64,000 bases of DNA from an uncultured Agathobaculum sp. (GTDB lineage: Bacteria > Bacillota > Clostridia > Oscillospirales > Butyricicoccaceae), in the NCBI GenBank assembly GCA_944384725.1, contig CALWUJ010000007.1, positions 17,921 to 81,920 on the forward strand, given 5' to 3'. The translations under genes and the position numbers were made by a program. Positions 1 to 9,935 of the stretch are shown piece by piece. The notes under the pieces were generated by a model. The model was not told where the DNA came from. It did no database searches and saw only the letters and a program-made list of their open reading frames with translations. How positions within the stretch are numbered: the first letter of the stretch is position 1; each line of letters starts with the position of its first letter.

Positions 1-1269
<1,269 letters not shown>

Positions 1270-1320
1270 GCGTGTATACACATTCTGATGAAGTAAGGTT
1301 CATACCATAAAAGAAGAAAA

Positions 1321-1361
1321 AAACGCGCAATCACTCTGTGTCAAAGAGTGATTGCGCGTTT
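1321..1361. terminator. bidirectional intrinsic terminator
   Basis: Seventeen-bp perfect stem (1321-1337 with 1345-1361), loop of 7, A-rich on the left and T-rich on the right. It lies between the convergent glucosidase and binding-protein genes and can stop both. Confidence 0.9.
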
Positions 1362-1424
1362 GTATGTTCCGTGCCAAAATGCTTGCAAACAGCCCGAAGG
1401 GGGCTATCGCAAAGCCGCTCTCCC

Positions 1425-2372
1425 CTACTGCCAGCCGTCCGAGCCGAACTGCCCCACATTTTCCGCTGTGATCAATTCGACCGGTACGATGATCTCGCTT
1501 TCGTAATCCTCGCCGGACAAAATTTGATAGATGACCTGTGCGGTCGTCTGCCCGATCTGAATGGGAGATTGGGCAACCGTTGCCGTCATGACGCCCTCGA
1601 AAATCATGTTTTTGGCTTCGGGGGCGCCATCCACGCCGTAAACCAGCGTCCGGTCCAGCAGCTGCCGTTCTTCCAGCGCAGCCATTGCGCCCAGCGCCGT
1701 TGGGTCGTTGAGCGCAATTACCACGTCAATGTCCGGGTCAGCGTCCAGCAAGCTGTCCAGCGCAGGCATGGCAAGCTCCAGCTGGCCGTCGCTGCTGGCG
1801 CGGCCGGCAATTTGATATTGCGGCTGACCGGCAATCGTATCGCAAAAGCCTTGGATGCGGTCGAGTGCGGATTGGGCGGTCGGATGCTCCAGCAGGGCGA
1901 TGCGCGCCGAATCTCGTGTACGAATCAGATGCTCAGCGCACAATACGCCTGCGCCATAATTGTCCGAAGCGATGGTACAGGCGACCAACGCGGGGTCGCT
2001 GACCTGTGAATCGACGATCACAACCGGTACCCCCGCGTCCCGTGCTTCTTCCAACGCGGGGCGGATCTGCTGAAAATCGACAGGGTTGATGACAAGCAGA
2101 TCAATCCCACCTGCAAGCAGCTCGTGGATCTGGTCGTTTTGCTTGTCCTGATCGAGCGCAGGATCGCGCGTCAGCAGAATATCGCCGCGGCTTTCGATCA
2201 TCAGCCGCAGTTCTTCGTCAATGACGCTGTAAAATGGGTTGTTCATCGTCATATAGGTTGCGCCGATGCGCAGCGGTTTCTCATCCTGTTTGTCCCCAAT
2301 GCCTAATGTCAGGCACAGCCATACGGCCAGCATCACACTGCACACGGCAAGAAACAGCCGTCTCCATTCCAT
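1425..2372 (-). CDS. sugar-binding protein, ribose/xylose (Peripla_BP_4) type
   Basis: A 315-aa extracytoplasmic binding protein. Residues 6-25 form a hydrophobic N-terminal segment followed by a charged linker (GDKQDEKP), with no clear lipobox, so it may be membrane-anchored. The body carries the typical PBP features: NNPFYSVIDEELR, DLLVINPVD, VDSQVSDP, ASDNYGAG and ALNDPTALGA. No permease or ATPase gene is nearby. It is divergent from a histidine kinase operon that ends in another binding protein. In Clostridium, XylFII presents sugar to the LytS kinase, so I infer a sensory rather than transport role. A GGGGGA-type ribosome site precedes the ATG. Confidence 0.85.
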   Translation of the reverse strand: MEWRRLFLAVCSVMLAVWLCLTLGIGDKQDEKPLRIGATYMTMNNPFYSVIDEELRLMIESRGDILLTRDPALDQDKQNDQIHELLAGGIDLLVINPVDFQQIRPALEEARDAGVPVVIVDSQVSDPALVACTIASDNYGAGVLCAEHLIRTRDSARIALLEHPTAQSALDRIQGFCDTIAGQPQYQIAGRASSDGQLELAMPALDSLLDADPDIDVVIALNDPTALGAMAALEERQLLDRTLVYGVDGAPEAKNMIFEGVMTATVAQSPIQIGQTTAQVIYQILSGEDYESEIIVPVELITAENVGQFGSDGWQ

Positions 2373-2453
2373 GGCCAGTCCCCCCTATCTTCTTTTATCA
2401 TATCATATGGAGAAGAGTGTGCAAACTGTTTTCTGCATGGATGGATATGCTGT

Positions 2454-2482
2454 TTGACCTTGCAGGCGAGATATATTATAAT
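2454..2482 (+). promoter_or_regulatory. sigma-A promoter for the kinase operon
   Basis: TTGACC (2454-2459), 17-base spacer, TATAAT (2477-2482). It lies 78 bases upstream of the kinase start. Confidence 0.75.
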
Positions 2483-2559
2483 TTATGCATAGTAAAGCAA
2501 TGTTACGGCGCGGTATAGACGCGTGCGGCAAAATGCCAACGGTGAAAGGGGGCTGCACT

Positions 2560-3894
2560 ATGTCGGAAGGGACGGACAATCGCACCATGCAGACGGATGA
2601 GACCCTGACCCTGCTGCGGCAGGGAACGCTGCTCATCAATCTGGCTCTTTGCGTGTTTCTCGGTGCGGTTTTTGTGCTGACACCACTCCGCGCGGTGCAG
2701 CGGGCCGAGGGCGTAAGCTTTTTGCAGGGGCTGAGCATGCTGCCAGCCGCTCCTTGGAGCGTGGCGTTTGCGGCGCTTGGTCTGCTTGCATTTGTCGCAG
2801 TGGATCTGGCTTACCGGCGCGGCCGGCTGGGAAACGGACGGCTGGCGTTTTTGCTGGAGCCGGGGTTCGCCCTGCTGGTGATCCTGGCACTGCATCTGGA
2901 TTATAACGGGTTGCTGCTGCTTGCAGTGGTCAATCTGGTGGACGGTCTGCATGGGCGGGGACGCATGCTGTTCCTCGGCGCAATGACCTCACTCTATCTG
3001 CTCACCAGTCTGGATGTTCTGCAATCCGTTTTGGGCATGGTTTCGGTTTCCGAATATCTGGCGTATTACGAAGGGCAGCCGCGTCAACTGATGCAGACGG
3101 CCATCGGTTTGCTCGGCGCGCTCAATCTGATTCTGTTTATCGGCTATATGGTGATTCTGGTCGGCAGACGGACGGAAGAAAACGCCGCTATTCGCCGCCT
3201 GAACGGTGAACTGGCGCGGGCGAATGACAAGCTGTCCGTCCTGAACGGTCAGCTCAAGGAGTATGCGGCGGAAAGCGAGCGCATGGCAGAAACCCGCGAA
3301 CGCAACCGCTTAGCACGCGAAATTCACGATACGCTCGGCCACGCGCTGACCGGCATCACCGCCGGTGCGGACGCCTGTATCCAGATGATGGATATTTCGC
3401 CCGAAATGGCGCGCAAACAGATGGAACTGATTGCGAAAACCGCCCGCGCGGGCATGAACGAGGTGCGCCGTTCGGTGCGCGCGCTGCGCCCGGATGCGCT
3501 GGAGCGGTTCCGCTTGTCCGAGGCGCTGGACAAACTGTGCAGCGAGATGCAGCAGACTTCGCATGCGGAAATTCGGCTGGACGTGCAGATGACGGATATG
3601 CGCCTGTCGCAGGATGAAGAGGATGCGGTTTACCGCATCGTGCAGGAAAGTGTGACCAATGCCATCCGGCACGGACATGCGACCGAAATTGATGTGCGCC
3701 TGTCCTGTCAGGAACGGTGCATGACGATTGTGGTGCAGGATAACGGCATCGGCTGCGCCAAAATCGAGCAGGGCTTTGGGCTGCGCCATATGCGGGAGCG
3801 GCTGCGGCTGCTTGGCGGCAGCCTGCGTGTGGATGGGCATAACGGATTCCGCATAGAGGCTTCCATACCACTTCGATGGGGGGATGAAATATGA
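2560..3894 (+). CDS. sensor histidine kinase, NarL/HisKA_3 type
   Basis: A 444-aa membrane kinase. I place the start at 2560 because AAAGGGGG ends 7 bases upstream; an in-frame ATG at 2485 lies next to the -10 box. About six transmembrane helices occupy residues 25-205, with no sizeable extracellular sensor domain. A coiled linker (GELARANDKLSVLNGQLKEY) follows, then the dimerisation box REIHDTLGHALTG with His256. The ATPase N box is VQESVTNAIRHG and the G box is DNGIGC. Its stop overlaps the response regulator start by ATGA. With no obvious ligand domain, a partner binding protein could supply the signal (inference). Confidence 0.92.
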   Translation: MSEGTDNRTMQTDETLTLLRQGTLLINLALCVFLGAVFVLTPLRAVQRAEGVSFLQGLSMLPAAPWSVAFAALGLLAFVAVDLAYRRGRLGNGRLAFLLEPGFALLVILALHLDYNGLLLLAVVNLVDGLHGRGRMLFLGAMTSLYLLTSLDVLQSVLGMVSVSEYLAYYEGQPRQLMQTAIGLLGALNLILFIGYMVILVGRRTEENAAIRRLNGELARANDKLSVLNGQLKEYAAESERMAETRERNRLAREIHDTLGHALTGITAGADACIQMMDISPEMARKQMELIAKTARAGMNEVRRSVRALRPDALERFRLSEALDKLCSEMQQTSHAEIRLDVQMTDMRLSQDEEDAVYRIVQESVTNAIRHGHATEIDVRLSCQERCMTIVVQDNGIGCAKIEQGFGLRHMRERLRLLGGSLRVDGHNGFRIEASIPLRWGDEI

Positions 3895-4568
3895 TCCGCG
3901 TATTGATTGCAGACGATCAGGAACTGATCCGCCAGAGCCTGAGTTTTGTGCTGGATGCGCAGGCGGATATCGCGATGGTGGGCACGGCATCCAATGGGCG
4001 CGAGGCCATTGAACTGGTGCGCAAAGAGAAACCGGATGTGGTGCTCATGGATATCCGCATGCCCGAGGTGGATGGCGTGGAATGCACACGGCTGATTAAA
4101 ACAGCGCATCCGCAGATCAAGGTCATCATTCTGACCACCTTTGACGACGACGAATATGTATTCGGTGCGCTGCGCTATGGTGCGTCCGGCTATCTGCTCA
4201 AGGGCGTTTCTGTGGAGGAGTTGGCAAATGCGGTGCGCGAGGTAGTGCGCGGCGGCTCGATCATCATGCCCGGCGTGGCATCCAAGGCACTGGAAATGTT
4301 TGCGCGCATGGCACGCGGCAGCATGCAGATTCCGGTGGATACACAGCAGACCGCGTCCTTACAGGAGAACGAATGGAAGGTCATCCGGGAGGTAGGCTGC
4401 GGCAAATCCAACAAGGAGATCGCGGCGGCGCTTTGCCTGTCGGAGGGGACGGTACGCAACTATCTGAGCAGCGTATTGAGCAAGCTCGACCTACGCGACC
4501 GCACACAACTTGCGATTTGGGCGGTGCAGACCGGTGTAGCGGTCGACCCCTATGGGGATAAGACATGA
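3891..4568 (+). CDS. response regulator, NarL/LuxR type
   Basis: A 225-aa cytoplasmic regulator. The receiver domain (1-120) has acidic pair D8-D9, phosphoacceptor D54 (VLMDIRMPEVDG) and the TTFDDDEYV switch region. The LuxR helix-turn-helix occupies about residues 155-215 (GCGKSNKEIAAALCLSEGTV). It is translationally coupled to the kinase by a 4-base overlap and to the downstream binding protein by another ATGA overlap, so all three form one operon. Targets are not identifiable here; the divergent binding-protein gene is the obvious candidate. Confidence 0.94.
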   Translation: MIRVLIADDQELIRQSLSFVLDAQADIAMVGTASNGREAIELVRKEKPDVVLMDIRMPEVDGVECTRLIKTAHPQIKVIILTTFDDDEYVFGALRYGASGYLLKGVSVEELANAVREVVRGGSIIMPGVASKALEMFARMARGSMQIPVDTQQTASLQENEWKVIREVGCGKSNKEIAAALCLSEGTVRNYLSSVLSKLDLRDRTQLAIWAVQTGVAVDPYGDKT

Positions 4569-5869
4569 GGAAAAAGATGAAGCGGCTGCTGGGCGGCGTT
4601 GTGATCGCTGCTGTGGTGTTGGCAGCAACGGCGTTTGGCGCAGCGCAGGAAACCGTGCTGACGGTCGGCGTGGTGGCAGGCAGCTACTGGGATGCGCCGA
4701 CCGGCAACTGTTATGCCGTGATCGACGCTGCAATCGCGCGATTTGAACAGACGCATCCCGATGTGCGCGTCGAGTATACAAGCGGTATTCTAAAGCGGGA
4801 TTATTCCGAATGGTTAACCGACCAATATTTGCTCGGTCGGGAGCCGGATGTGTTCATGGTTTTGCCGGAGGACTTCGGTATGCTGGCGGAGCAAGGGGCG
4901 TTGCAGCCGCTGGACAATTTGTTGGCCAGCGATTCGACGGTTTCCACGGCGGATTTTTATAATGCGGCGCTCCAGAGCGGCGCGGCGGGCGGCGTACAGT
5001 ATGCGCTGCCATACGAATGCGTGCCGACGCTGATGTTTGTCAACAAGACGCTGCTTGAGGCGGAAAACATTCCGGTGCCGGACAACGATTGGACGTGGAA
5101 TGATTTTTATGAGATTTGCGCGCAGGTGACGCGCGACACGGACGGCGACGGCACGATCGACCAGTTCGGCAGCTATGGCTATACTTGGCGGGATGCCCTC
5201 GCAGCAAATGGCGCAGCGCTGTTTGATGAGAATGGAAGCAGCTGCCTGATCGCGCAGCCGGCGTCGGTGGAGGCGGTTCGGTTCGCGCAGCGGCTGGCGC
5301 AATTATATGCCGACTGCGATATCACAGCGCGCAGCTTTGACGAAGGACATGTCGCGTTCCGGCCGTTTTTGTTCTCGGATTACCGCACCTATCAGCCTTA
5401 TCCGTGGCGCATCAAGCGGTATTCGGATTTTGAATGGGACTGCATCCAGATGCCGGGCGGGCCGTCCGGCACGGGACGGTCAGAGCTGAGCACTGTGCTG
5501 GCGGCTATCAGCAGCCGGTCGTCCCAGCAGGCGCTGGCATGGGAATTTCTCAAAGAGATGACCTGCTCGGATCAGACGCAGAGTATGCTGTATACGGATT
5601 CGCACAGCGTTTCCGCGCTGCGGCGCGTCACCCAGTCGCCGCAGACCCAGCAGATTCTGCGGCATGACACCCCGGGCGAAAGCCAGCTTGGGCTGGAAAT
5701 CTTGTCTGACGCGATGGAACAGGCGGTTGCTGCACCGCATTTCCGTGCTTACGATCAGGCACTTTTGCTGGCGGAAAGTCTGGTGGCGACCGCTATGGAG
5801 GATGATCACAACCTGTCGCTTCAGCTGCAGCGCGTGCAGCGGGAGATGGAGGAATATTTGCAAAATTAA
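4565..5869 (+). CDS. ABC sugar-binding protein, SBP_bac_1 family, in a two-component operon
   Basis: A 434-aa exported binding protein. Residues 1-27 are a signal sequence (KK then a hydrophobic run ending AFGAA), without a lipobox Cys. Family signatures include VEYTSGILKRDYSEW, EPDVFMVLPEDFGMLAEQG, NDWTWNDFYEICAQV and a DTDGDGTIDQFG loop that resembles a calcium-binding turn. It overlaps the response regulator by 4 bases, and no permease genes follow. This suggests that it reports extracellular carbohydrate to the kinase, or feeds a transporter encoded elsewhere using a shared ATPase such as the MsmX homologue at 54.5 kb. Confidence 0.87.
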   Translation: MRKKMKRLLGGVVIAAVVLAATAFGAAQETVLTVGVVAGSYWDAPTGNCYAVIDAAIARFEQTHPDVRVEYTSGILKRDYSEWLTDQYLLGREPDVFMVLPEDFGMLAEQGALQPLDNLLASDSTVSTADFYNAALQSGAAGGVQYALPYECVPTLMFVNKTLLEAENIPVPDNDWTWNDFYEICAQVTRDTDGDGTIDQFGSYGYTWRDALAANGAALFDENGSSCLIAQPASVEAVRFAQRLAQLYADCDITARSFDEGHVAFRPFLFSDYRTYQPYPWRIKRYSDFEWDCIQMPGGPSGTGRSELSTVLAAISSRSSQQALAWEFLKEMTCSDQTQSMLYTDSHSVSALRRVTQSPQTQQILRHDTPGESQLGLEILSDAMEQAVAAPHFRAYDQALLLAESLVATAMEDDHNLSLQLQRVQREMEEYLQN

Positions 5870-5896
5870 ACGGATGCGTCAGGCATCAACGGGAGA

Positions 5897-5945
5897 AAGC
5901 TGTCCCCTGTTTTGGCGATTTGTCAAAGCCGGGGACGGCTTTTTT
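5897..5945 (+). terminator. intrinsic terminator of the kinase operon
   Basis: Stem 5897-5907 with 5931-5941 (one G-T pair), followed by a T run to 5945. Confidence 0.82.
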
Positions 5946-5964
5946 GCATTTTTGCACAAAGCAA

Positions 5965-6014
5965 ATGACATTTGTCATGCAAAACAGGATAAGTGTCATC
6001 CGGCATTCATGACA
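5965..6014. promoter_or_regulatory. repeated ATGACA/TGTCAT inverted pairs upstream of the mannose-family PTS operon
   Basis: ATGACA (5965-5970) and TGTCAT (5973-5978) form a tight palindrome. TGTCAT (5994-5999) and ATGACA (6009-6014) form a second, wider pair. Four copies of one half-site just upstream of the operon suggest an operator. No cre-like site and no sigma-54 -24/-12 element or LevR gene was seen nearby. Confidence 0.4.
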
Positions 6015-6079
6015 ATATGCAGATGTATTTTGATGGATGAATTGGTAAAATTGTCTCAACAAACATGAGAAAGGGGAAC

Positions 6080-6511
6080 ATGAGCATGCGTTATCTGATT
6101 TTAGTCAGCCACGGAACCTTTGCACCGGGGCTGCACAATGCGGTCGGCATGATGGCCGGCGCAGACCGCAAGGATATCCGATCGACCAGCCTGCTCGACG
6201 GGATGGATGTGGACACCTACCGGAAGGCGTTCGCGGAACTGGTTGCGGACATCACAGCGGAGGACGAGATCCTGCTGTTTGCGGACATCATCGGCGGCTC
6301 TCCGCTGACGACCGCGATGGAGGTTTTGACGGAAAAGGGCCTTGTGGCGAATACAGCCGCCATCGGCGGCATGAACCTGCCGCTCGTGCTGACCGCCGCT
6401 TTTGCGGACGCGGACGCACCGCTTGCGCAGGTGGCAGCCGAGATCATGGAGGAGGGCCGTGGCCAGCTCAAGCCGTTTGATCTGGACGGCGGCGACGAGG
6501 ACGAAATTTAA
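6080..6511 (+). CDS. PTS mannose-family EIIA
   Basis: A 143-aa cytoplasmic phosphocarrier that takes phosphate from HPr and passes it to EIIB. The active histidine is in LVSHGTFAPGLHNA (His11). The start at 6080 is chosen because AGAAAGGGG lies 5-14 bases upstream; the in-frame ATG at 6065 would overlap that site. It ends with an acidic GGDEDEI tail. It is first in a run EIIA-EIIB-EIIC-EIID-small membrane protein-HAD-HAD. Substrate within the mannose/fructose/sorbose/amino-sugar group cannot be told. Confidence 0.93.
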   Translation: MSMRYLILVSHGTFAPGLHNAVGMMAGADRKDIRSTSLLDGMDVDTYRKAFAELVADITAEDEILLFADIIGGSPLTTAMEVLTEKGLVANTAAIGGMNLPLVLTAAFADADAPLAQVAAEIMEEGRGQLKPFDLDGGDEDEI

Positions 6512-6547
6512 TGCAGTTTTGCAATATTCGATAAGGAGGAAAACCAT

Positions 6548-7042
6548 ATGTCTATTTCATTTATCCGCGTAGACGACCGCATGATCCACGGTCAGACCTG
6601 CACCCGCTGGGCGCTCGAATATCCCTGCGACGGCCTGATCGCCGTCAACGATAAGGCGGCAAAAACGCCGGTACTGAAAGCGGCTTATAAAAACGCCAGC
6701 GATAAAAAGACCTTTGTTTGGTCGCTCGACGAGTGGCGCGCCAAGTGCGGCAAGGTGCTGGCAAGCAAGGACCGTTATTTTCTGATTACCAAGGACCCGA
6801 TCACCATGAAGCAGATTTTGGTGGATGACGGCTTTGATCCCGGCGAGGTGAAAACGGTCATCATCGGGCCGTGCAACGACCGCGAGGGTGCAGTCAAACT
6901 GGGCAACAACCAGTCCATCACACAGGAAGAGGCTGACGCACTCGAAGCCATCATGCAGAAGGGCTATGAGGTAGAGTTTGCACTGATTAAGGAAGCCGCC
7001 ATTGGCAACTGGAAGAAATTCCGCGGTCAGTTCGGCTATTGA
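6548..7042 (+). CDS. PTS mannose-family EIIB
   Basis: A 164-aa cytoplasmic EIIB that carries phosphate on His14 within VDDRMIHGQT and phosphorylates the sugar during transport by EIIC/EIID. The length is normal for the family. A strong ribosome site (ATAAGGAGG) ends about 8 bases before the ATG. The gene lies 36 bases after EIIA, as a separate protein rather than a fused EIIAB. Confidence 0.94.
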   Translation: MSISFIRVDDRMIHGQTCTRWALEYPCDGLIAVNDKAAKTPVLKAAYKNASDKKTFVWSLDEWRAKCGKVLASKDRYFLITKDPITMKQILVDDGFDPGEVKTVIIGPCNDREGAVKLGNNQSITQEEADALEAIMQKGYEVEFALIKEAAIGNWKKFRGQFGY

Positions 7043-7121
7043 TCGTATCTCATAAGCTGCGGTAAGTGGCTTTGTGATAACAACAAAAGGGGTTTTATCA
7101 GAAAGGTAAGGTGAAGGATTT

Positions 7122-7982
7122 ATGGAAATCCAGGTATGGCAGGCGGCATTGTTCGGCTTACTCGCCTGTTTGGCATCCATGCCCGGCCTTGGCGGTACGG
7201 TGTTCGGCAACTACACCTTAGGCCGTCCGCTGGTTGCAGGTCTGATCGTCGGCTTGATTATGGGCGACGTACAGACCGGTATTTATCTGGGCGCGGCAAT
7301 TCAGGTCGTTTACATCGCACTGGTCACGCCCGGCGGCACGGTTTCCGCTGACGTGCGTGCCATTTCGTACATCGGCATCCCGCTGTCCATCGTGGCGGTG
7401 CACGGCATGGGTCTGAACCCGGCTTCCGCAGAAGGTCAGGCAATGGCGGTCACCCTCGGTTCCGCCGTTGGTACGCTCGGTACGGTTCTGTTTTACGGCA
7501 CGGCAACCGTCAACCTCGTCTGGCAGCACATGGGCTGGAAAGCGCTCGAAAAGGGCGATCTGAAAAAGCTCTATGTGGTCGATATGGGTCTGCCGTGGAT
7601 CTCGCACATCCTGTGCTCGTTTATCCCGACATTTATCATCACCAAGGTCGGCGTGAACATGGTCGATCTGATGAAGGCTTATCTGCCGATGGACGGCATC
7701 GCTATGAAAACGCTGTTTACGGTCGGTTCTCTCCTCCCGGCAGTCGGTATTGCGATCCTGCTCAAGCAGGTGGCGACCAAGCCGGTCGATCTGCTGACTT
7801 TCCTGTTCGGCTTTACGCTGGCGGCCTGCATGGGCCTGAACCTGATTGCGGCTTCTGTCGTCGGCGGGTTCTTCGCGGTCATCAACTACCGCATCAAGCT
7901 GCTGAGCATGCAGAAGGCTGCGCCCGCCGCAGTATCCGCTGGCGGCACGGACGAATTTGACGACGACGAGGAGGAGATTTGA
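7122..7982 (+). CDS. PTS mannose-family EIIC permease
   Basis: A 286-aa integral membrane permease subunit with about seven or more hydrophobic segments. It carries the family pattern GRPLVAGLIVGLIMGDVQTG and GAAIQVVYIALVTPGG near the N-terminus. It forms the sugar channel together with EIID. The acidic tail (DEFDDDEEEI) contains the ribosome site of the next gene, which implies translational coupling. Confidence 0.94.
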   Translation: MEIQVWQAALFGLLACLASMPGLGGTVFGNYTLGRPLVAGLIVGLIMGDVQTGIYLGAAIQVVYIALVTPGGTVSADVRAISYIGIPLSIVAVHGMGLNPASAEGQAMAVTLGSAVGTLGTVLFYGTATVNLVWQHMGWKALEKGDLKKLYVVDMGLPWISHILCSFIPTFIITKVGVNMVDLMKAYLPMDGIAMKTLFTVGSLLPAVGIAILLKQVATKPVDLLTFLFGFTLAACMGLNLIAASVVGGFFAVINYRIKLLSMQKAAPAAVSAGGTDEFDDDEEEI

Positions 7983-7984
7983 CC

Positions 7985-8806
7985 ATGGCTGAAAAGAAGC
8001 TTTCCAAAAAGGCGCTTGCGAAATCCTTCCGCAACTGGTATTACGGCCATCTGACCTGCTTCTCGCAGGAGCATATGCAGACGTTCGGCTACCTGTGCGC
8101 CATGCTCCCGCTGGTGGAGGAGCTGTATGAAACCAAGGAGGAGCAGAAGAATGCTCTCCAGACCTATTCCGCATTTTTCAACACCGAGCCGCAGCTCGGC
8201 ACGGTGATCGTCGGCATGACCGCAGGCCTTGAAGAGGCTAAGGCCAACGGCGAAGAGATCGACGGCGAAATGATCAACGGTATCCGCGCCGGTCTGATGG
8301 GCCCGGTCGCCGGTATCGGTGACAGCCTGCTGGTCGGTACGCTCATCCCGATTTTGCTCGGCGTTGCGCTGGGCATGTCATCCGGCGGTTCGCCGCTCGG
8401 CGCGATCTTCTACATCCTCGTTTACAATATCGTATTGACGCTTGGCATGCGTTTCCTGTACTATAAAGGCTATGAACTGGGCGGCAAGGCGGTGGAACTG
8501 ATCGTCGGTGAAAAGGCCAACGCCATCCGTGAGTCGGTCATCATGCTGGGCACGGTCGTTATCGGTGCGGTCGCCGCAACCTGGATTTCCATTACCACGC
8601 CTTTGGTTCTGCCCGGCGACATTGCCTTGCAGACGGGCGTACTGGACACGATTTTCCCTAAACTGCTGCCGCTGGCTGCCGTCATGTTCTGCTACTGGCT
8701 GATGAGCAAAAAGAAAATGGCGCCGACGACCGTGATGCTCATTCTGGTCGGCGTGGCGCTGGTTGGCGTGCTGCTCGGCTTCTTTGACCCGCAGCTGAGC
8801 TACTAA
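7985..8806 (+). CDS. PTS mannose-family EIID
   Basis: A 273-aa membrane subunit. The start is set at ATG 7985, two bases after the EIIC stop, because GAGGAGGAG lies 8 bases upstream; a TTG at 7979 is less likely. Family signatures are RNWYYGHLTCFSQEHMQTFGY and LMGPVAGIGDSLLVGTLIPI, then several membrane helices in the C-terminal third. It completes the sugar-specific PTS complex of this operon. Confidence 0.93.
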   Translation: MAEKKLSKKALAKSFRNWYYGHLTCFSQEHMQTFGYLCAMLPLVEELYETKEEQKNALQTYSAFFNTEPQLGTVIVGMTAGLEEAKANGEEIDGEMINGIRAGLMGPVAGIGDSLLVGTLIPILLGVALGMSSGGSPLGAIFYILVYNIVLTLGMRFLYYKGYELGGKAVELIVGEKANAIRESVIMLGTVVIGAVAATWISITTPLVLPGDIALQTGVLDTIFPKLLPLAAVMFCYWLMSKKKMAPTTVMLILVGVALVGVLLGFFDPQLSY

Positions 8807-8835
8807 AAAACGGCATTGGAAAGGAGTTTTCGCAG

Positions 8836-9120
8836 ATGAAAACCAAACTGAGTAAACAAACGCTGCTTCGGGAAGCCGAGCAGCAGAAGGACGCGCTGGG
8901 ACGATTGTCTGGCTGGCTGAGAAATGCGATGCTCCTTTCCTCCTGTGCCGCTGTGCTGGCATGGTGGGGGCTTGGCGGAGCCGGGCTGCGTCTGGCATGC
9001 GGCGTGGCCGGGGTTGTGATGGCACTCGCCAGCGTGACTTGTGCCGCCCTGATCGGACTTGGCATCCGCAACGGCCGCCGGAATGTGGCGCATATCCTAA
9101 AGGCGGTGGAGCAGGCATGA
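8836..9120 (+). CDS. small two-helix membrane protein in the PTS operon
   Basis: A 94-aa protein of no recognised family. A charged N-terminal stretch (about 1-33) contains a possible coiled segment (LLREAEQQKDALGRLSG). Two hydrophobic helices follow at about 34-48 and 51-75, then a basic tail (GIRNGRRN). AAAGGAG lies upstream of the ATG. Its TGA overlaps the ATG of the next HAD gene, so it belongs to the operon. A role in regulating or stabilising the permease is possible but unsupported. Confidence 0.7.
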   Translation: MKTKLSKQTLLREAEQQKDALGRLSGWLRNAMLLSSCAAVLAWWGLGGAGLRLACGVAGVVMALASVTCAALIGLGIRNGRRNVAHILKAVEQA

Positions 9121-9935
9121 ACAAGGCCAAAGATGTTATGCTTCCCCTTCGTCTGCTGTGCCTTGATATTGACGGAACCCTGCTTGACACTGCGCATCAC
9201 CTGCCGCCCGAGAACCGGGCGGCAGTGCAGTATGCAGCGGAAAAGGGTGTCTGCGTCTGTCTGTTGTCCGCCCGGCCGCCACAGGCTATCGAACCGATCG
9301 CGCAGGCGCTGGGTGTGCCGGGGCCGGTGGCTAGCTTCGGCGGGGCACTGATCCAAGCAGGCGAGCAACGCATTTTCGACCGCAGGTTGCCAATAGACGC
9401 GGTCCGTACGGTGCTTCGTCTGGCGCCGCAGGACATTTCCCTCAGTTTGTACCGTGATACCGATTGGTTTGTCGAGCGAGAAGATCGTTGGAACGCAGCC
9501 GAGGGGAATATCACCGGGTTGCGCCCCACGGTTGTCACGCTGGAGGACACGCTGTCCGCAGGTGCCCCGCACAAGCTGTTGTGTATGGGTGAAGCGGCTT
9601 CTATCGACCGCTTTTATGCAGTGTTGCAGAAAGAAACGCTTGCAGTCGATCTGCTGCGCTCCAAGGACGAGTATCTGGAGATCATGCCGCAGCAGGCAGG
9701 AAAAGCCGAAGCGCTGCGTACGGTGTGCCGTCATCTGGGCATTGTATCAGAGCAGGCGATGGCAATCGGTGACCATGACATCGACTGCGCGCTGCTTCAC
9801 GCGGCAGGTGTCGGTGTGGCAATGGGCAACGGCTCGCCCGCCGCGCGACAGGCCGCAGATTGGATCGCGCCGGATAACGACCACGCAGGCGTTGCGGCGG
9901 CAATCCATCATTGGATGAAGGGGGAAGAGCTATGA
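9117..9935 (+). CDS. HAD phosphatase, Cof type (1)
   Basis: A 272-aa haloacid-dehalogenase hydrolase, likely a sugar-phosphate phosphatase. Motif I is CLDIDGTLLD (nucleophile and acid Asp), motif II lies around LLSARPP, and motif IV is AIGDHDIDCALL. The start at ATG 9117 overlaps the preceding gene by 4 bases. The gene is immediately followed by a second Cof-type HAD, also coupled by ATGA. Placement behind a PTS suggests that the pair relieves sugar-phosphate build-up or processes the imported phosphosugar (inference). Confidence 0.88.
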   Translation: MNKAKDVMLPLRLLCLDIDGTLLDTAHHLPPENRAAVQYAAEKGVCVCLLSARPPQAIEPIAQALGVPGPVASFGGALIQAGEQRIFDRRLPIDAVRTVLRLAPQDISLSLYRDTDWFVEREDRWNAAEGNITGLRPTVVTLEDTLSAGAPHKLLCMGEAASIDRFYAVLQKETLAVDLLRSKDEYLEIMPQQAGKAEALRTVCRHLGIVSEQAMAIGDHDIDCALLHAAGVGVAMGNGSPAARQAADWIAPDNDHAGVAAAIHHWMKGEEL

